Source of the DNA: Symsagittifera roscoffensis
Lineage: Eukaryota; Xenacoelomorpha; Acoela; Convolutidae
Length of the DNA: 64,000 nucleotides
NCBI RefSeq assembly: GCF_963678635.1
Contig: NC_087062.1
Span: 77,160,638-77,224,637 of the forward strand
Direction of reading: 5' to 3'
Positions 1-11,601 of the stretch are shown here, piece after piece (within the stretch, counting starts at the first letter, position 1; each line of letters begins with the position of its first letter). Position numbers and translations under genes: made by a program. Under the pieces are notes generated by a model that was not told the origin of the DNA, did no database searches, and saw only the letters and a list, made by a program, of their open reading frames with translations.

Positions 1-1242
1 CTGTTCTTTTAGTATATTTTGGTTAATGTGATTTGTACTTGAGCCTTGTTTTTCATTATTTACTACTGTTCAACTGGTACATCGTTTCTTATGGGTCTAG
101 TATAGTAGTCTTGAAGAAGTTCCGATTGATTTTCGTAAATTTGTGAACTAAAGGGTTGTTCGTATACAATGGGTTTGTAGTCGTTTTTGACTGTGATCAT
201 ATTAACCGAGATAGTGTTATTTGTATCACTTTCGCTGTCTGTTGATTCACAATTAATGTGGTTTAATTGTAGTTCGGTACTTTCTGTGTTGTCAATACCA
301 GGGGATCTGAAATTGTTTCTTCAGTTGCTTGTACTTGATTACTTTGTCGCTGATGTTTCGGTGTGTTACTTCTATATTTGTGTTGGGAATCAGGGTAACG
401 ATTGTTGTTTCTATAAGGGGATTGAGAATAATTTCTTCGATTGTTATAATTGGGGTTCCTGTTTTGTGCGTTTTTTCGTGACCTATTATAATAATTGTTA
501 TTGTTTCCTTGATAATTAGATCTATTGTAGGAGTTGTTTTTTGATCTATTGTTTTGGTAACGTTGATTTCTATTGTTTGAATAACTTCTATTTCTATTAT
601 TTGAGTAGTTTCTATTCCTATTGTATGATGAATTACGTGACCTATCGTTTGAATAGTGTCTATTCTTAGAATTTGAATGGGAACTGGTATCAAAAATTTC
701 TGTTCTGTTTGAATTTGATCGTGAATAGTTGTTTCTATACTGGTTATTTTGGCTATTTGATCAACTATATCTATTTTGTGAGAAATTTCGTGAATTTCGT
801 TGTTCTGGTGATCTACCTCTATAACTAGAGTTTTAGGGTGATTGGTTTCTTAATTTGGTTTCTTAATTTTAGGGTGATTGGTTTTGTAATTTGAATTATT
901 TGGGATTGGTTTACCAGAGCTGTTATTACTATGTATATTTTTGTTTGGTAAATTTTGATGCTTTTTCATGTATTGATAGAATGATTTATTTGGTTCTTTG
1001 TACTTTTGCGGTTTATTTTAATTATCTTGTTGTTTTTGTCTACATTCGGCAATGCTGTGTCTGTATCTTCGGCAATCATTACACCATTTCTTGAAAGATG
1101 ATTTAACTTTGAAATTGAGATTTTTCTCATGTATGTTCAAAATTTCAGTAATTTTTTCAGTTAGGTCTACGTCTGAATCATGTATGTTGTTTACATGTGT
1201 AGTATTTGTTTCGATTCTATTAACGTATTGTAGTTTGAGATT

Positions 1243-1932
1243 TTATGTTTCTTCAAATTTCATAGTGATTTCTGCCTGTTCTAATTTGTCAACTAGTTTT
1301 CTGAAATCTAATTCTGGTTCTCGAATTGATGAGGGATGTGATGCTCTCTTTTTAGTAGCTATTTTTCTTACTTGGGGTGTTAGAGTCATCCTTAAAATTT
1401 CTGTCATTTTCGTGTTTTTATAATCATGAGTATTCAGTGAATATGCTTTTCGAACTAGTGTTTCGATTCTAACTGCCAATTGTTTGATTGTTTCATTTGG
1501 TAGTCTACGAATTTTGTTACATAAAATTCTTCGATGTTGTTTATTTCTTTCAGAATCAAACATTTTTGAAAATTCTTGTGTAAATCTTTTCCAATCTAGT
1601 TTTATGTCTATTGGTAAAACTAAAAACCATTTCTGAGCTGCGCCATCAAATGTTGTTTGGATTAACGCTGGGCGTCTATGTATCCAATTGTGATGGAGTG
1701 GTGTATTAATTGGTTCAGGTCCGATATTTAAAATTAAATTTGCTGTAACTGCGTTTAAAAAGTCTTCTACAGAATATTCAGGGCAGATAATATGGTAGTG
1801 GTATTTCATTTTGCATTTGTGTTGGTTGATAATAATCAGTATTTGCTGGGTGTTTTGAGTAAAAATTATTATTTTGAGATGCGTGATTTGGTCTAGGTTT
1901 TCGCATATGTTGTTCTCGTGTCTATGGTTCAA
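1243..1932 (-). pseudogene. gag fragment, left copy
   Basis: The frame encodes 229 residues. The segment from 'PEYSVEDFLNAVTANL' onward matches the right-hand copy at 9227-8232 almost residue for residue, including 'GAAQKW' and 'RKLVDKLEQAEI'. The first 50 or so residues come from a different frame joined by the roughly 150-base deletion, so the apparent start is not the original gag start. Gag forms the structural particle of LTR retrotransposons. The knuckle-bearing downstream part is shifted out of frame at 292-1242. Confidence 0.7.
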
Positions 1933-2185
1933 AAATATCTGGTTGATTTACGTGATAAGAGTGGAGCCTTTGGTTTTGAAAATTTTGTTGATGGTTTTGG
2001 TCAAGAAAATTGTCATCATCTGATGATAGACAATTAGGTGTATACTAAGGTGTTTTTTGTTTATTTTGGTATGGCTGTTTACTATTTTTATTCTGTTGAA
2101 AAAATGGATAGTTTTCAGTTGGGTCTGTTGGATTTCGTGGGTTATCATTAAAATTTACGAAGTTTGATGTTTGTTGTTGGAAATT

Positions 2186-2961
2186 TTATCGTTATGAAAA
2201 TGAACGATTATACGGGTTTGTACGAGGAGGTTTAGATGTTTGTAATCTCTTTACGTAGTTATAATTGGGTTCTGCAAAATTACTACTGTTGAATATTCTT
2301 TGTTTTTGTGGTGGTTTAGTCATTGGTCTAAATGTTTGGTAATCCATATGTGAATATTTTGGAGCAACCGAGGGTTTAACCGTAGATTGCAATGTTACTT
2401 GAGGTAATATTGAAGTCTTTGGTTTTGGCGTTGTAAGGTTTGGATGCATATTCTTTGTTTTTGTGGTGGTTTAGTCATTGGTCTAAATGTTTGGTAATCC
2501 ATATGTGAATATTTTGGAGCAACCGAGGGTTTAACCGTAGATTGCAATGTTACTTGAGGTAATATTGAAGTCTTTGGTTTTGGCGTTGTAAGGTTTGGAT
2601 GTAGCAATCTACGGTTAAACCCTCGGTTGCTCCAAAATATTCACATATGGATTACCAAACATTTAGACCAATGACTAAACCACCACAAAAACAAAGAATT
2701 TTATCGTTATGAAAATGAACGATTATGCGGGTTTGTACGAGGAGGTTTAGATGTTTGTAATCTCTTTACGTAGTTATAATTGGGTTCTGCAAAATTACTA
2801 CTGTTGAATATTCTTTGTTTTTGTGGTGGTTTAGTCATTGGTCTAAATGTTTGGTAATCCATATGTGAATATTTTGGAGCAACCGAGGGTTTAACCGTAG
2901 ATTGCAATGTTACTTGAGGTAATATTGAAGTCTTTGGTTTTGGCGTTGTAAGGTTTGGATG
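2186..2961. repeat. Four rearranged copies of a 260-bp gypsy unit, one inverted
   Basis: The unit runs from 'ttttatcgttatgaaaatg' to 'gtaaggtttggatg'. A full copy is at 2186-2447, a 3' part at 2448-2600, an inverted part at about 2603-2697 and a second full copy at 2699-2961. The two full copies differ by about one base (tacggg versus gcggg). The unit encodes the Pro/Thr/Lys-rich linker upstream of gag. In the right-hand element (9698-9808) the same unit has an internal deletion of roughly 150 bases. The mixed direct and inverted order suggests template switching, break repair or an assembly error. Confidence 0.8.
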
Positions 2962-2985
2962 TATCGGTGAAATACTTTCTATTTG

Positions 2986-3093
2986 ATCCAAGGATAGGCC
3001 TTGATGATCAGGTTATAATTTTTTAATGGTATAAAAAGGATTTAATTTAATTATTTAATGGAGATCCAAGGAAAGCCTTGATGATCTAGTTTA
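2986..3093. repeat. Pair of ~30-bp direct repeats at the gag/integrase junction
   Basis: 'gatccaaggataggccttga' at 2986 recurs at 3064 as 'gatccaaggaaagccttgat', each followed by 'gatca/tggtt'. They lie between the integrase tail and the second gag copy, exactly where an LTR or a polypurine tract would be sought. They may mark the edge of a deletion or a short leftover of an LTR. Confidence 0.4.
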
Positions 3094-3199
3094 AAATTGA
3101 ACAAGTTGAAATGAAATAGTGTTTGATGATGTTAGTGGTTTAATGATTGCTGTTATGTTTAGGTGATGAAGCTGGGGATGCCAGGATGTTCCAATGAGG

Positions 3200-4279
3200 A
3201 TTGTTTATTAATTATTCGGTAGGGTCCTGTTCGAAGTGGTTGTTAGTTTTTGGAGATTCCTTTTTGCGTATTAAAATTAGGTATTAAAACAAATGTTCCA
3301 ATTTTTAAGTCTGTGGCTGGCATGAAGCGTGAATTAATTTGGTTATTTTTATTTTGCCTTTGTAACAATTTCTTCGTTACTTTTTGGTAGATTTCATTGT
3401 GTTTCTATGTCTTTTTAAAATCCATTTGGTATGTGTACCGGAAGCTAACTTAAAAATTTGTGGATGATGAAAATTGTCTTCATCATGTGTGTGTAAGGGT
3501 AGGTTATAACAAATTGAATCGTTGTTTGGTTGACAATAACCTTGTGCATTTTTATGAGCGTTTGCTGTAAACATGATTGGTTTTCGTGGCTTTTGAAAAA
3601 CCATTTCGTATGGTGACATTCCTAATGTTGTTGTGATTTGTGATTTGTAATGGGAATAATTTTACATTTGTTGACCATTCAGTGTATCGTGTATCATTTC
3701 CATTAATGATGCATCTAAGATATTCTTGTAGTGAACGATTCATACCTTCGGCTAATCCATTTGTCCAAGGTGCATGAGATGTACGTGGTTTATTTTTAAT
3801 ATTATACAGGTGGCATAATGTGATGATTTCGATTTTAATGAATTCTGTTCCATTATCTGTGACTAGTATTTCTGGTAGTCCGAATTTAGCTATCCAATGT
3901 TCGTAAAGTGTTGTGTATGCATAATAAACATTCACTGTGGTACTGGGTTGAGTGCTACGTAGTGTTTAAAAGCATCAACAATTACCATAATTTAAGAATT
4001 TTCTTCGGAGGATGGTGAAATTGGTCCTTTTGTGTCGAATGAAATTCTATGATTGAAAAATAAAATTTGTCTTTTAAAATCTTGTTTTGTTGCTACTTGT
4101 TTTTGATTTGGATAAGGTTTATTTAATTGACATATTATGCAATCGTTGCATAATACTTTAATCCAAATTGGTGCATTTGGGAGGTAAAAATTTTGTGTAA
4201 AATTTGAGTAAGTCTTTTCTGATCCTGAGTGTCCTTTTGTATGTTGTGTATGGGATATGTTAAATGCTATCAGCATCAT
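3200..4279 (-). pseudogene. Integrase: HHCC finger, DDE core and GPY/F-like tail
   Basis: The frame at 4279-3992 has the N-terminal zinc finger (H-T-K-G-H then C-N-D-C, an HHCC pattern) and runs into 'ISFDTKGP', which supplies the first Asp of the DDE core. The frame at 3935-3552 continues with 'LVTDNGTEF' (second Asp) and 'GLAEGMNRSLQEYLR' (Glu). Near 3240-3215 the minus strand reads 'LRTGPYRII', the GPY/F module found at the C-terminus of many Ty3/gypsy integrases. A stop just after the first Asp and a frame shift near 3940 break the gene. Integrase joins the cDNA copy to host DNA. Confidence 0.8.
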
Positions 4280-4549
4280 GCTGAGGGGGAGACAGTGTAC
4301 TTTAAAATCGGGTGTTTGATATTCTTAAAGGTCTGTAATTTCATTAATAGTTGTATTATTATATTTTCTAAAGTATCGAAGGAGTGTTTTTTTTTCTAAT
4401 ATTATTGTATCAGCTTTTGTTGGTTTCGTTTTATATTTGTGCCATGATTTGAGTTGTCGAAACACGGGATCAAGGTTTTGATATTTTTGTAATAAATGTA
4501 GTGTAATTTTTCCTGTTGGTGGTAGAAAAAATTTTTCAACTTCTAATTT

Positions 4550-5053
4550 TTAAAATGGAATTGTGTCGAGTGGGTCATGGAGATCAAAAACTTGATTTAT
4601 TGTGTACTTTGAATCATTTATTGGTGGTCCTGATAAATTTATTTTGTCAGTTAAATTTTCTTTTCCTATCAATGGAAAGGTGTCTTTTTTGTGTGGTTGT
4701 TGTTTGATTGATTTTTGTTGAGTATTATTTTTTATCCAATGTGAATAAGGAATTGGTTTGAATGTGGATGTTCCTAATAGATCTACTTCATAGTGGTTAT
4801 TTTGACAATCGAAATAGAGTGGGGAATGTTGTAAGTTATTTATTTGTGACTGATCTATATCAGATGTTACTGCGTCTTTGCATTCTAATCTTGGTGATGT
4901 TTCATTTTTTGCAAGATAGAATTTAATATTTTGTGGTATTTCAACTGAAGTTTTTCGTGTAAGTAGTTCAAGTGGTGTATTTCTACTTAATGTATCTGGT
5001 AGTGCGAGATTTTTTCCTGCCGTCCAAACTATAGTTAAGTTTGGGAATTTCAT
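4550..5053 (-). pseudogene. pol linker between RNase H and integrase
   Basis: A 167-residue frame begins 10 bases after the RNase H frame stops. Its start ('PNLTIVWTAGKNLALPDTLSRNTP') matches the RNase H C-terminal tail of gypsy elements, where an 'ADxLSR' type motif follows the last catalytic Asp. The rest is the poorly conserved connection to integrase. The stop and shift between this frame and the RT frame is one of the breaks that inactivate the copy. Confidence 0.6.
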
Positions 5054-5062
5054 TAAAATTAA

Positions 5063-6421
5063 TTAAAATCTATAAACTCTATGGTTTGGGTTTGATTTCT
5101 GTGTAAAAAGAAATATTATAGGTTTATGATCTGCAAATAGAACTGTTGGATGTTTTGATCCAAGTATTAGAATTTCATATTCGGTAAGTGTGTATATTAT
5201 AGCTGTGCATTCTCTCATGAGAGTAGAGAGTCGTAGTTCAGCTTGTGTAAATAAGCGAGAATTGGCTGATATAAGATTCATTTTGTTTGTTCCACTGTGT
5301 GATTGTAGCAATGCTGCGCCGATGCCAAAATTTGAAGCATCGCACATTGCGTAAAATGGTTGATTTGGATCCGGGATTGTATTTGATATTTGTTCTATTA
5401 ACAATTTTTTAATTTCTTCGAATCTTGTTTGATGTTCGGTAGTCCATTCGAAGTTATTTTGCTGTCTAAAGATGTTATAGAAAGGTCTTAAGTATAATTG
5501 CATTTTGTATACATATTTACTTAAGAAATTTAACATTCCAAGGAATTCTTGGATTTTCTTTTTATTTGTGGGTCGTTGAAGTTTCTGAATTGCATGTATC
5601 CGTGATTTCAATGGAGTTATAGTGTTTCTTTTGATAATGTGGCCAAGAAATTTTACGCGTGTTAGGAAAAAATGTGATTTGTCTGGGGCTGCTTTCATGT
5701 TTTCATTTTTGAGTATTTGATGATATAGTTCTAAAATTATAAACATTTTGTCTTTCGTTTGTGACTGCATGAAAACATAATCTAAGTATGTGATTGCATG
5801 TTTTTTGGGTTCAAGTGGTCTAAAAATTTTACTCATAAAAGCTGAAAAAGCTGCTGGTCCTATGGAAATTCCATTGAATAATCTATTGAATTCGTATTGT
5901 TGATTTCCAATAACGAATTGTGTTAATCGTCGTGATTGTTCTTCTACTGGCATTTGATTGTATGCACTATTCATATCTGCGGTTGTGAAATATTTACCAT
6001 TTATTTTTGTTAGAATTACTTGATTAGGTTCATTGGGCCAATTAGATTTAGATTCGTCAATTAGTGAATTGAGGTATCTAGCATCTAGAACGATTTTTAA
6101 TGATTCTCCTTTAGCTATGATGATAACTGGATTAATAAAGGTGTTACCTTTTGGTTGTTTTTCTTTGTTTACTGGTGATATAATTTCATATTGTTCTAAA
6201 ATGTCAAGTAGTCTGTTTACTTTATCTTGTAAATGTATCGGTACTTTACCTGCTCTTTGCTTTTTGAAAACTGCGTCAGGTTTTGAAGGTGAATGTAGCA
6301 GTGAACTAATTTTTCCAACATCGAATTTTGATGTTGCATAAACTGTTGGAAAATTTAATGATAGTTCGGCTAATTTGTCGAATTCTTTTTGTGTTATTTG
6401 AGAATATTCAAAATTAAACAT
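5063..6421 (-). pseudogene. Reverse transcriptase-RNase H, gypsy type, altered active site
   Basis: A long frame of 452 residues. RT motifs are visible: 'KIVLDARYLN' near residue 110, 'FTTADMNSAYNQMPV' with the first catalytic Asp near 149, 'GPAAFSAFMSKIF' near 190, and the YxDD box near 212, which reads YLDY. The second Asp of the box is replaced by Tyr (GAT to TAT). RNase H follows, with D near 361 (CDAS), E near 404 and D near 431. RT copies element RNA into DNA and RNase H removes the RNA. Loss of one of the two box aspartates should abolish polymerase activity. The frame is otherwise open, so this change or the damage elsewhere in the element is recent. Confidence 0.88.
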
Positions 6422-7138
6422 TGTTAGAAACGTTTGTTGTTCTTCCGTATGATGTGATATTTTAAACGTTGGTTTAAAATATGGTGTTTTTGTGAAGTAG
6501 TCAGTGTTTCTTTTTTAGTTGCTTATTATGTTGTTTATTGATAATTCTTCATCAAGAATTGTGGATTGACATATATCTAGTAATTGTAATATATTATTGA
6601 CTCGATATGCTACTTCATTTGTGGGTGAAGTTGTAGCATTTGTTTCACAGTATCCTAAGAGTCCTAAGGGTAGTGTTATCTGATATGGTGAATTGTTATA
6701 TACATGTAATGAGATAATATCTGAATTTGAATGTTTTATGAAACTGTGATTCGGAAAAATTTATGGAGAGGTTTAAATTCAAGCTCTGACATAACGAGAT
6801 GTTGTTTGTTTTGGTCTTTATCGTACTGGTGGACTTGTTTCATTGAAAAGTTATATACATTTCCTGATAGTGGATTCTTGTATTTTCGTTCCTGATTGTA
6901 AAAAGGATAAATTTTGGAGAAAAATGTTGGTTGTTTGTTTAATCTTTGAAAGAATGTTAAAGATGTGTTTTTGTTCTTGTGTATTTATCTTTGATATGAA
7001 GTTTGCTATTTAAAATGTTTATTGTGGGATTATACTTAGTTATAAATGGTATGCCAATGATGTTGTGTTTTATGTCTGTAATGTGAAATGTTTGTTTAAA
7101 TTGTTTTTTTTAGTATTTTATTTTGTTCCATTGTTCTA

Positions 7139-7333
7139 GTGAGAACAAGGAAAAATTGGATTTTTCCAAAGTTTACTAATTTTGAGCCTTGTGCTGTTGC
7201 TAATTTACTTGCTGTCTTTAAAGGTTTTAGGATTGGATGTAACGATTTGATTTCATTCCAAGTAGGGATGTTAATAATAATTGATTCTGCTCCTGAATCA
7301 ATTAAAAAACCTATTTCAAGATCGGGTGGTTGA
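7139..7333 (-). pseudogene. Retrotransposon aspartic protease segment
   Basis: Reading the minus strand of about 7320-7255 gives 'GFLIDSGAESIIINIP'. This is the D-S/T-G-A active-site signature of retropepsins, which process the Gag-Pol polyprotein. It sits between gag and RT, as expected for Ty3/gypsy. I can follow only the active-site stretch confidently. The strand opposite is open for 64 codons by chance, which is the shadow of this region. Confidence 0.65.
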
Positions 7334-8231
7334 AATACTTTAATTTGGGCTTTCTAAGAGAAATGGTATTGTCCAAATCTTTTCTCTTGGCTGTTCTTTT
7401 TGTATATTTTGGTAATGGTTACTTGTATTTGAGCGTTGATTTTCGTTATTGACTACTGTATTTATTTCAGTTACATTCTGTTCAATTGATACATCGTTTC
7501 TCATGGGTAGTGAAGGAGTTCCGATTGATTTTCGTAAATGTGGGAACTAAAAAGTTGTTCGTACATGATGGGTTCATAGTCGTTTTTGACTGCGATCATA
7601 TTAACTGAGATAGTGTTATTTGTGTCACTTTCGCTGTCTGTCGATTCACAATCAATTTGGTTTAATTGTAGTTCGGTATTTTCTGTGTTGTCAGTACCAG
7701 GGGATCTGAAATTGTTTCTTCAGTTGCTTGTACCTGATTATTTTGTCGCTGATGTTTCGGTGTGTTACTTCTATATTTGAGTTGGGAATCAGGGTAACGA
7801 TTGTTGTTTCTATAAGGGGATTGAGAATAATTTCTTCGATTGTTATAATTGGGGTTCCTTTTTTGTGAGTTTTTTAGTGACCTATTATAATAATTGTTAT
7901 TGTTTCCTTGATAATTAGATCTATTGTAGGAGTTGTTTCTTGATCTATTGTTTTGGTAACGTTGATTTCTAATGTTTGAATAACTTCTATTTCTATTATT
8001 TGAGTAGTTTCTATTTCTATTGTATGATGAATTACATGATCTATCGTTTGAATAGTGTCTATTCTTAGAATTTGAATGGGAACTGGTATCAAAAATTTCT
8101 GTTCTGTTTGAATTTGATCGTGAATAGTTGTTTCTATACTGGTTATTTTGGCTATTTGATCAACTATATCTATTTTGTGAGAAATTTCGTGAATTTCGTT
8201 GTTCTGGTGATCTACCTCTATAACTAGAGTT

Positions 8232-9421
8232 TTAGGGTGATTGGTTTCTTGAGTAATTTGAATTATTTGAGATTGGTTTACCAGAGCTGTTATTACTATG
8301 TATATTTTTGTTTGGTAAATTTTGATCCTTTTTCATGTATTGATAGAATGATTTATTTGGTTCTTTGTACTTTTGCGGTTTACTTTGATTATCCTGTTGT
8401 TTTTGTCTACATTCGGCAATGCTGTGTCTGTATCTTCTGCAATCATTACACCATTTCTTGAAAGATGGTTTACCTTTGAAATTGGGATTTTTCTCATAAA
8501 TGTTCAAAATTTCAGTAATTTTTTTAGTTAGGTCTACGTCTGAATCATGTATGTTGTTTACATGTGTAGTATTTGTTTCGATTCTATTAACGTATTGTAG
8601 TTTGAGATTTTCTGTTTCTTCAAATTTCATAGTGATTTCTGCCTGTTCAAATTTGTCAACTAGTTTTCTGAAATCTAAATCTGGTTCTCGAATTGATGAG
8701 GGATGTGATGCTCTCTTTTTAATAGCTATTTTTCTTAATTGGGGTGTTAGAGTCATCATTAAAATTTCTGTCATTTTCGTGTTTTTATAATCATGAGTAT
8801 TCAGTGAATATGCTTTTTGAACTAGTGTTTCGATTCTAACTGCCAATTGTTTGATTGTTTCATTTGGTAGTCTACGAATTTTTTTACATAAAATTCTTTG
8901 ATGTTGTTTATTTCTTTCAGAATCAAACATTTTTGAAAATTCTTGTGTAAATCTTTTCCAATCTGTTATTATGTCTATTGGTAAAACTGAAAACTATTTC
9001 TGAGCTGCGCCATCAAGTGTTGTTTGGATTAACGCTGTGCGTCTATGTATCCAATTTTGATGGAGTGGTGTATTAATTGGTTCAGGTCCGATATTTAAAT
9101 TTAAATTTGCTGTGACTGCGTTTAAATAGTCTTCTACAGAATATTCAGGGTCTGTGCCTGTGAATACCATCAGTGGTTTATTTGATGTTATTGATGATCC
9201 ACCCATGAGGTATGGATTCATAGTCATCTGTAGTGATTCTGCGGCATTTGGCTTTGTGAAAAATTTGTCAGTTGATTTTTTGTTATTTCATGTTGTTGCA
9301 AATAATATGGTAGTGGTATTTCTTTTTGCATTTGTGTTGGTTGATAATAATCAGTATTTGCTGGGTTTTTTGAGTAAAAATTTTTTTTTTGAGATACATG
9401 ATTTGGTCTAGGTTGTCGCAT
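8232..9421 (-). pseudogene. gag, right copy, with CCHC zinc knuckle and premature stop
   Basis: Two consecutive minus-strand frames (9227-8994 and 8930-8232) make up one gag polyprotein region. The C-terminal part contains a perfect C-X2-C-X4-H-X4-C zinc knuckle (CNDCRRYRHSIAEC), the nucleic-acid-binding signature of retroviral and gypsy Gag. It is preceded by a charged, helical stretch and followed by a Gln/Asn/Ser-rich tail. A TAG replaces the Trp codon that the left copy retains right after 'GAAQK', breaking the frame near 8993. The region upstream (10295-9948) is probably the N-terminal extension of the same ORF. Confidence 0.75.
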
Positions 9422-9947
9422 ATGTTGTTCTCGTGTATATGGTTCAAAAACATCTGGTTGATTTACGTGATAAGAGTGGAGTCTTTGGTTTTGAAAATTA
9501 TGTTGATGGTTTTGGTCAAGAAAATTGTCATCATCTGATGATAGACAATTAGGTGTATACTAAGGTGTTTTTTGTTTATTTTGGCATGGCTGTTTACTAT
9601 TTTTATTCTGTTGAAAAAATGGATAGTTTTCAGTTGGGTCTGTTGGATTTCGTGGGTTATCATTAAAATTTACGAAGTTTGATGTTTGTTGTTGGAAATT
9701 TTATCGTTATGAAAATGAACGATTATGCGGGTTTGTACATTGTAGATTGCAATGTTGCTTGAGGTAAAATTGAGGTTTTTGGTTTTGCCGTTGTAAGGTT
9801 TGGATGTATTGGTGAAATACTTTGCTGTGTAGTTGTTACAATTGTTTCAACTATTTCTTCGTTTATAAATTGTGATGGTGTTTGAATATCTTGTTGTGTA
9901 AGATTTCTAGTTCCATTTAAGTTTTCTTGTTGTACAAGAGTTGAATT

Positions 9948-10295
9948 TTAACTATTATTTTGTCTTCTATCAGGTAAAAATGAGTTATAGTTTAAAGGTG
10001 TTGCATCTATTGTAAGTGGAAATACCTTTACATGGTCTTTGTGAATAGAAATTGTACTGATTGCTTGACTTGAAATGTCTATTGGTATGTTAAGAAATAA
10101 TGGATGAGACCATTCAGTGTCCCAAATATAGTCTGATTGTTCTGCAATGGCAGTGTCGTCATTGGTACTTTGAGGTCTGAAATTTTTTCTTGTTTGTGCA
10201 ATTAAATCAATATTATGTGCAAAATAATCAATTATGAACCACGCTAAGATTTTTTGTAAATCATGTTTGACATTTGGTGAAATTTCATTGTTCAA
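9948..10295 (-). pseudogene. Probable N-terminal part of the element's gag/ORF1
   Basis: A 115-residue open frame lies directly 5' of gag on the coding strand of the element. It is rich in Asn, Asp, Ile and Thr, with segments such as 'LQKILAWFIIDYFAHNIDL' that look like real protein rather than a shadow frame. The frame ends in a stop, and open sequence resumes towards 9740 with the Pro/Thr/Lys-rich linker that is also present in the duplicated units at 2186-2961. I do not recognise a domain. Assignment to ORF1 rests on position and on the lack of a better explanation. Confidence 0.45.
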
Positions 10296-11415
10296 AAAAT
10301 TTTCACGAATTGTGTTTAAAAATGCTGAGAATGCGGCAATTTCATTTCTGACATTTGTGTGTCTTGATTTTTGAACCGGTGATGTGCTTTCAGTTCCTAT
10401 TTTTTCTAGTATAGATACATAACTATATATTAGTTAAAAAACATCGTTGGTGAATATTGAGTTTGCTCTTTGTGAATTTTGGTGTTGTATGTTTTTAATG
10501 TATTCTGTGAATACTTTTGAAAATTCTATGTCGACATTGTCTGTTTGAATAACATGTTTGCTATGATATCTACTTTCTGTGCTGAGTTCTATGGTGTAGT
10601 TTCCATATGGTTGTGTTAGGTTACATATTCTTTTTAAATAATGATCGATAATTTGTCTTTTGATTTTTACTTCTGGGAATTCTGCTTTACATGGGCTAAT
10701 TCCTTGTTCGAATACATTTGCAATTAAATTAGTACAAAATTGTCTTTGTCCTCTATCTTCAGTGAGTGAATTTATAATAAAATGGAAAACAGACTGTCAT
10801 CACTTGGACTCATTTTTTTCGTTTTATAACCGTCAGTGCGTAATGTTCAATGTGTCTGATTGGTTGATTCCAATTGTATAAGCGTACTGGTTTATTTTTG
10901 TATATCGTTTTTATTCTACTTTTTCCTTGTTTTGATGAATGTGATGTGGCTTCTGAATCGGAAAAATATAATTGGTCGTGAACTGGGTAGTTTTTTTAAC
11001 TGTTTCTTATAGTTTGTAAAGTGCATCTAAATTGCTGACTTCTGATTCAGAGACTGAGTTTCTACGCTTTGAAAATCTTTTTTGTGTGATTTGTCTTTGT
11101 TTACTTAAAATTTTTCTTTTTTTTTGTTTGACGTTTTGTGCGAATATATCCGATTGTTTGTTTGTGCGGTGTAATTACAAGATCGTATGATTCGTTATTT
11201 ATTTCACAATTGTGTAGTACGATTGTTTGTTTATTTCCTAAACTGTTCAGTGACATAAGGTTTAGGATGAAGGGTGCAAGATTGTTATTAGTGATTTTAA
11301 TATCTTAGACTGTTAGTCCTTACGATTGTTTGGTTAGCCTAACTTGGGTTTTTTATGTAGGGTTGGAGAGAAGAGTATGTATCGATTCCGAAGAATGATT
11401 GTTACTTTCTCGTGG

Positions 11416-11601
11416 CTATTCTAAGTTAAGGTGCTTTTGCCGTACGACCATGAAATTTAATGGTAAGTTTCTTCGTAGTCGTAGATCGTCTCTTGTCCGA
11501 GGCCTTCTTCCAATACCTGGTAGTTCTAGTATTGTGCGGAATAGCGGTTCTGATCTATTGATTCGTAGAGACATTTCAATTAGAATATTATCATGTAACA
11601 T
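11416..11601 (-). pseudogene. Basic ORF at the 5' end of the gypsy element
   Basis: A 61-residue minus-strand frame with an Arg-rich core ('GRRPRTRDDLRLRRNLPL') lies at the presumed 5' end of the element. It could be the start of ORF1 or lie in the leader. The plus strand is also open over much of this stretch, so the coding assignment is weak. Confidence 0.25.

Larger units (their letters stand above)
1..2990 (-). mobile_element. Second, partial gypsy gag copy, cut by the window start
   Basis: This stretch is a diverged copy of about 7391-9822 in the same orientation. For example the text from base 1 matches that from 7391, and the two part company near 2968 and 9822. It therefore repeats gag and the spacer downstream of it, but follows the integrase of the neighbouring copy with no LTR that I can see. 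The left end is cut by the window. Compared with the right-hand copy it lacks about 150 bases near the gag start and carries extra rearranged repeat units at 2186-2961. It is either the next element of a head-to-tail array or a duplicated gag block. Confidence 0.75.

Noticed and set aside
187-1423. Plus-strand frames over the gypsy gag (also 7586-7780, 8237-8790 and 6033-6341)
   Set aside because: Antisense shadows of the minus-strand retrotransposon frames.
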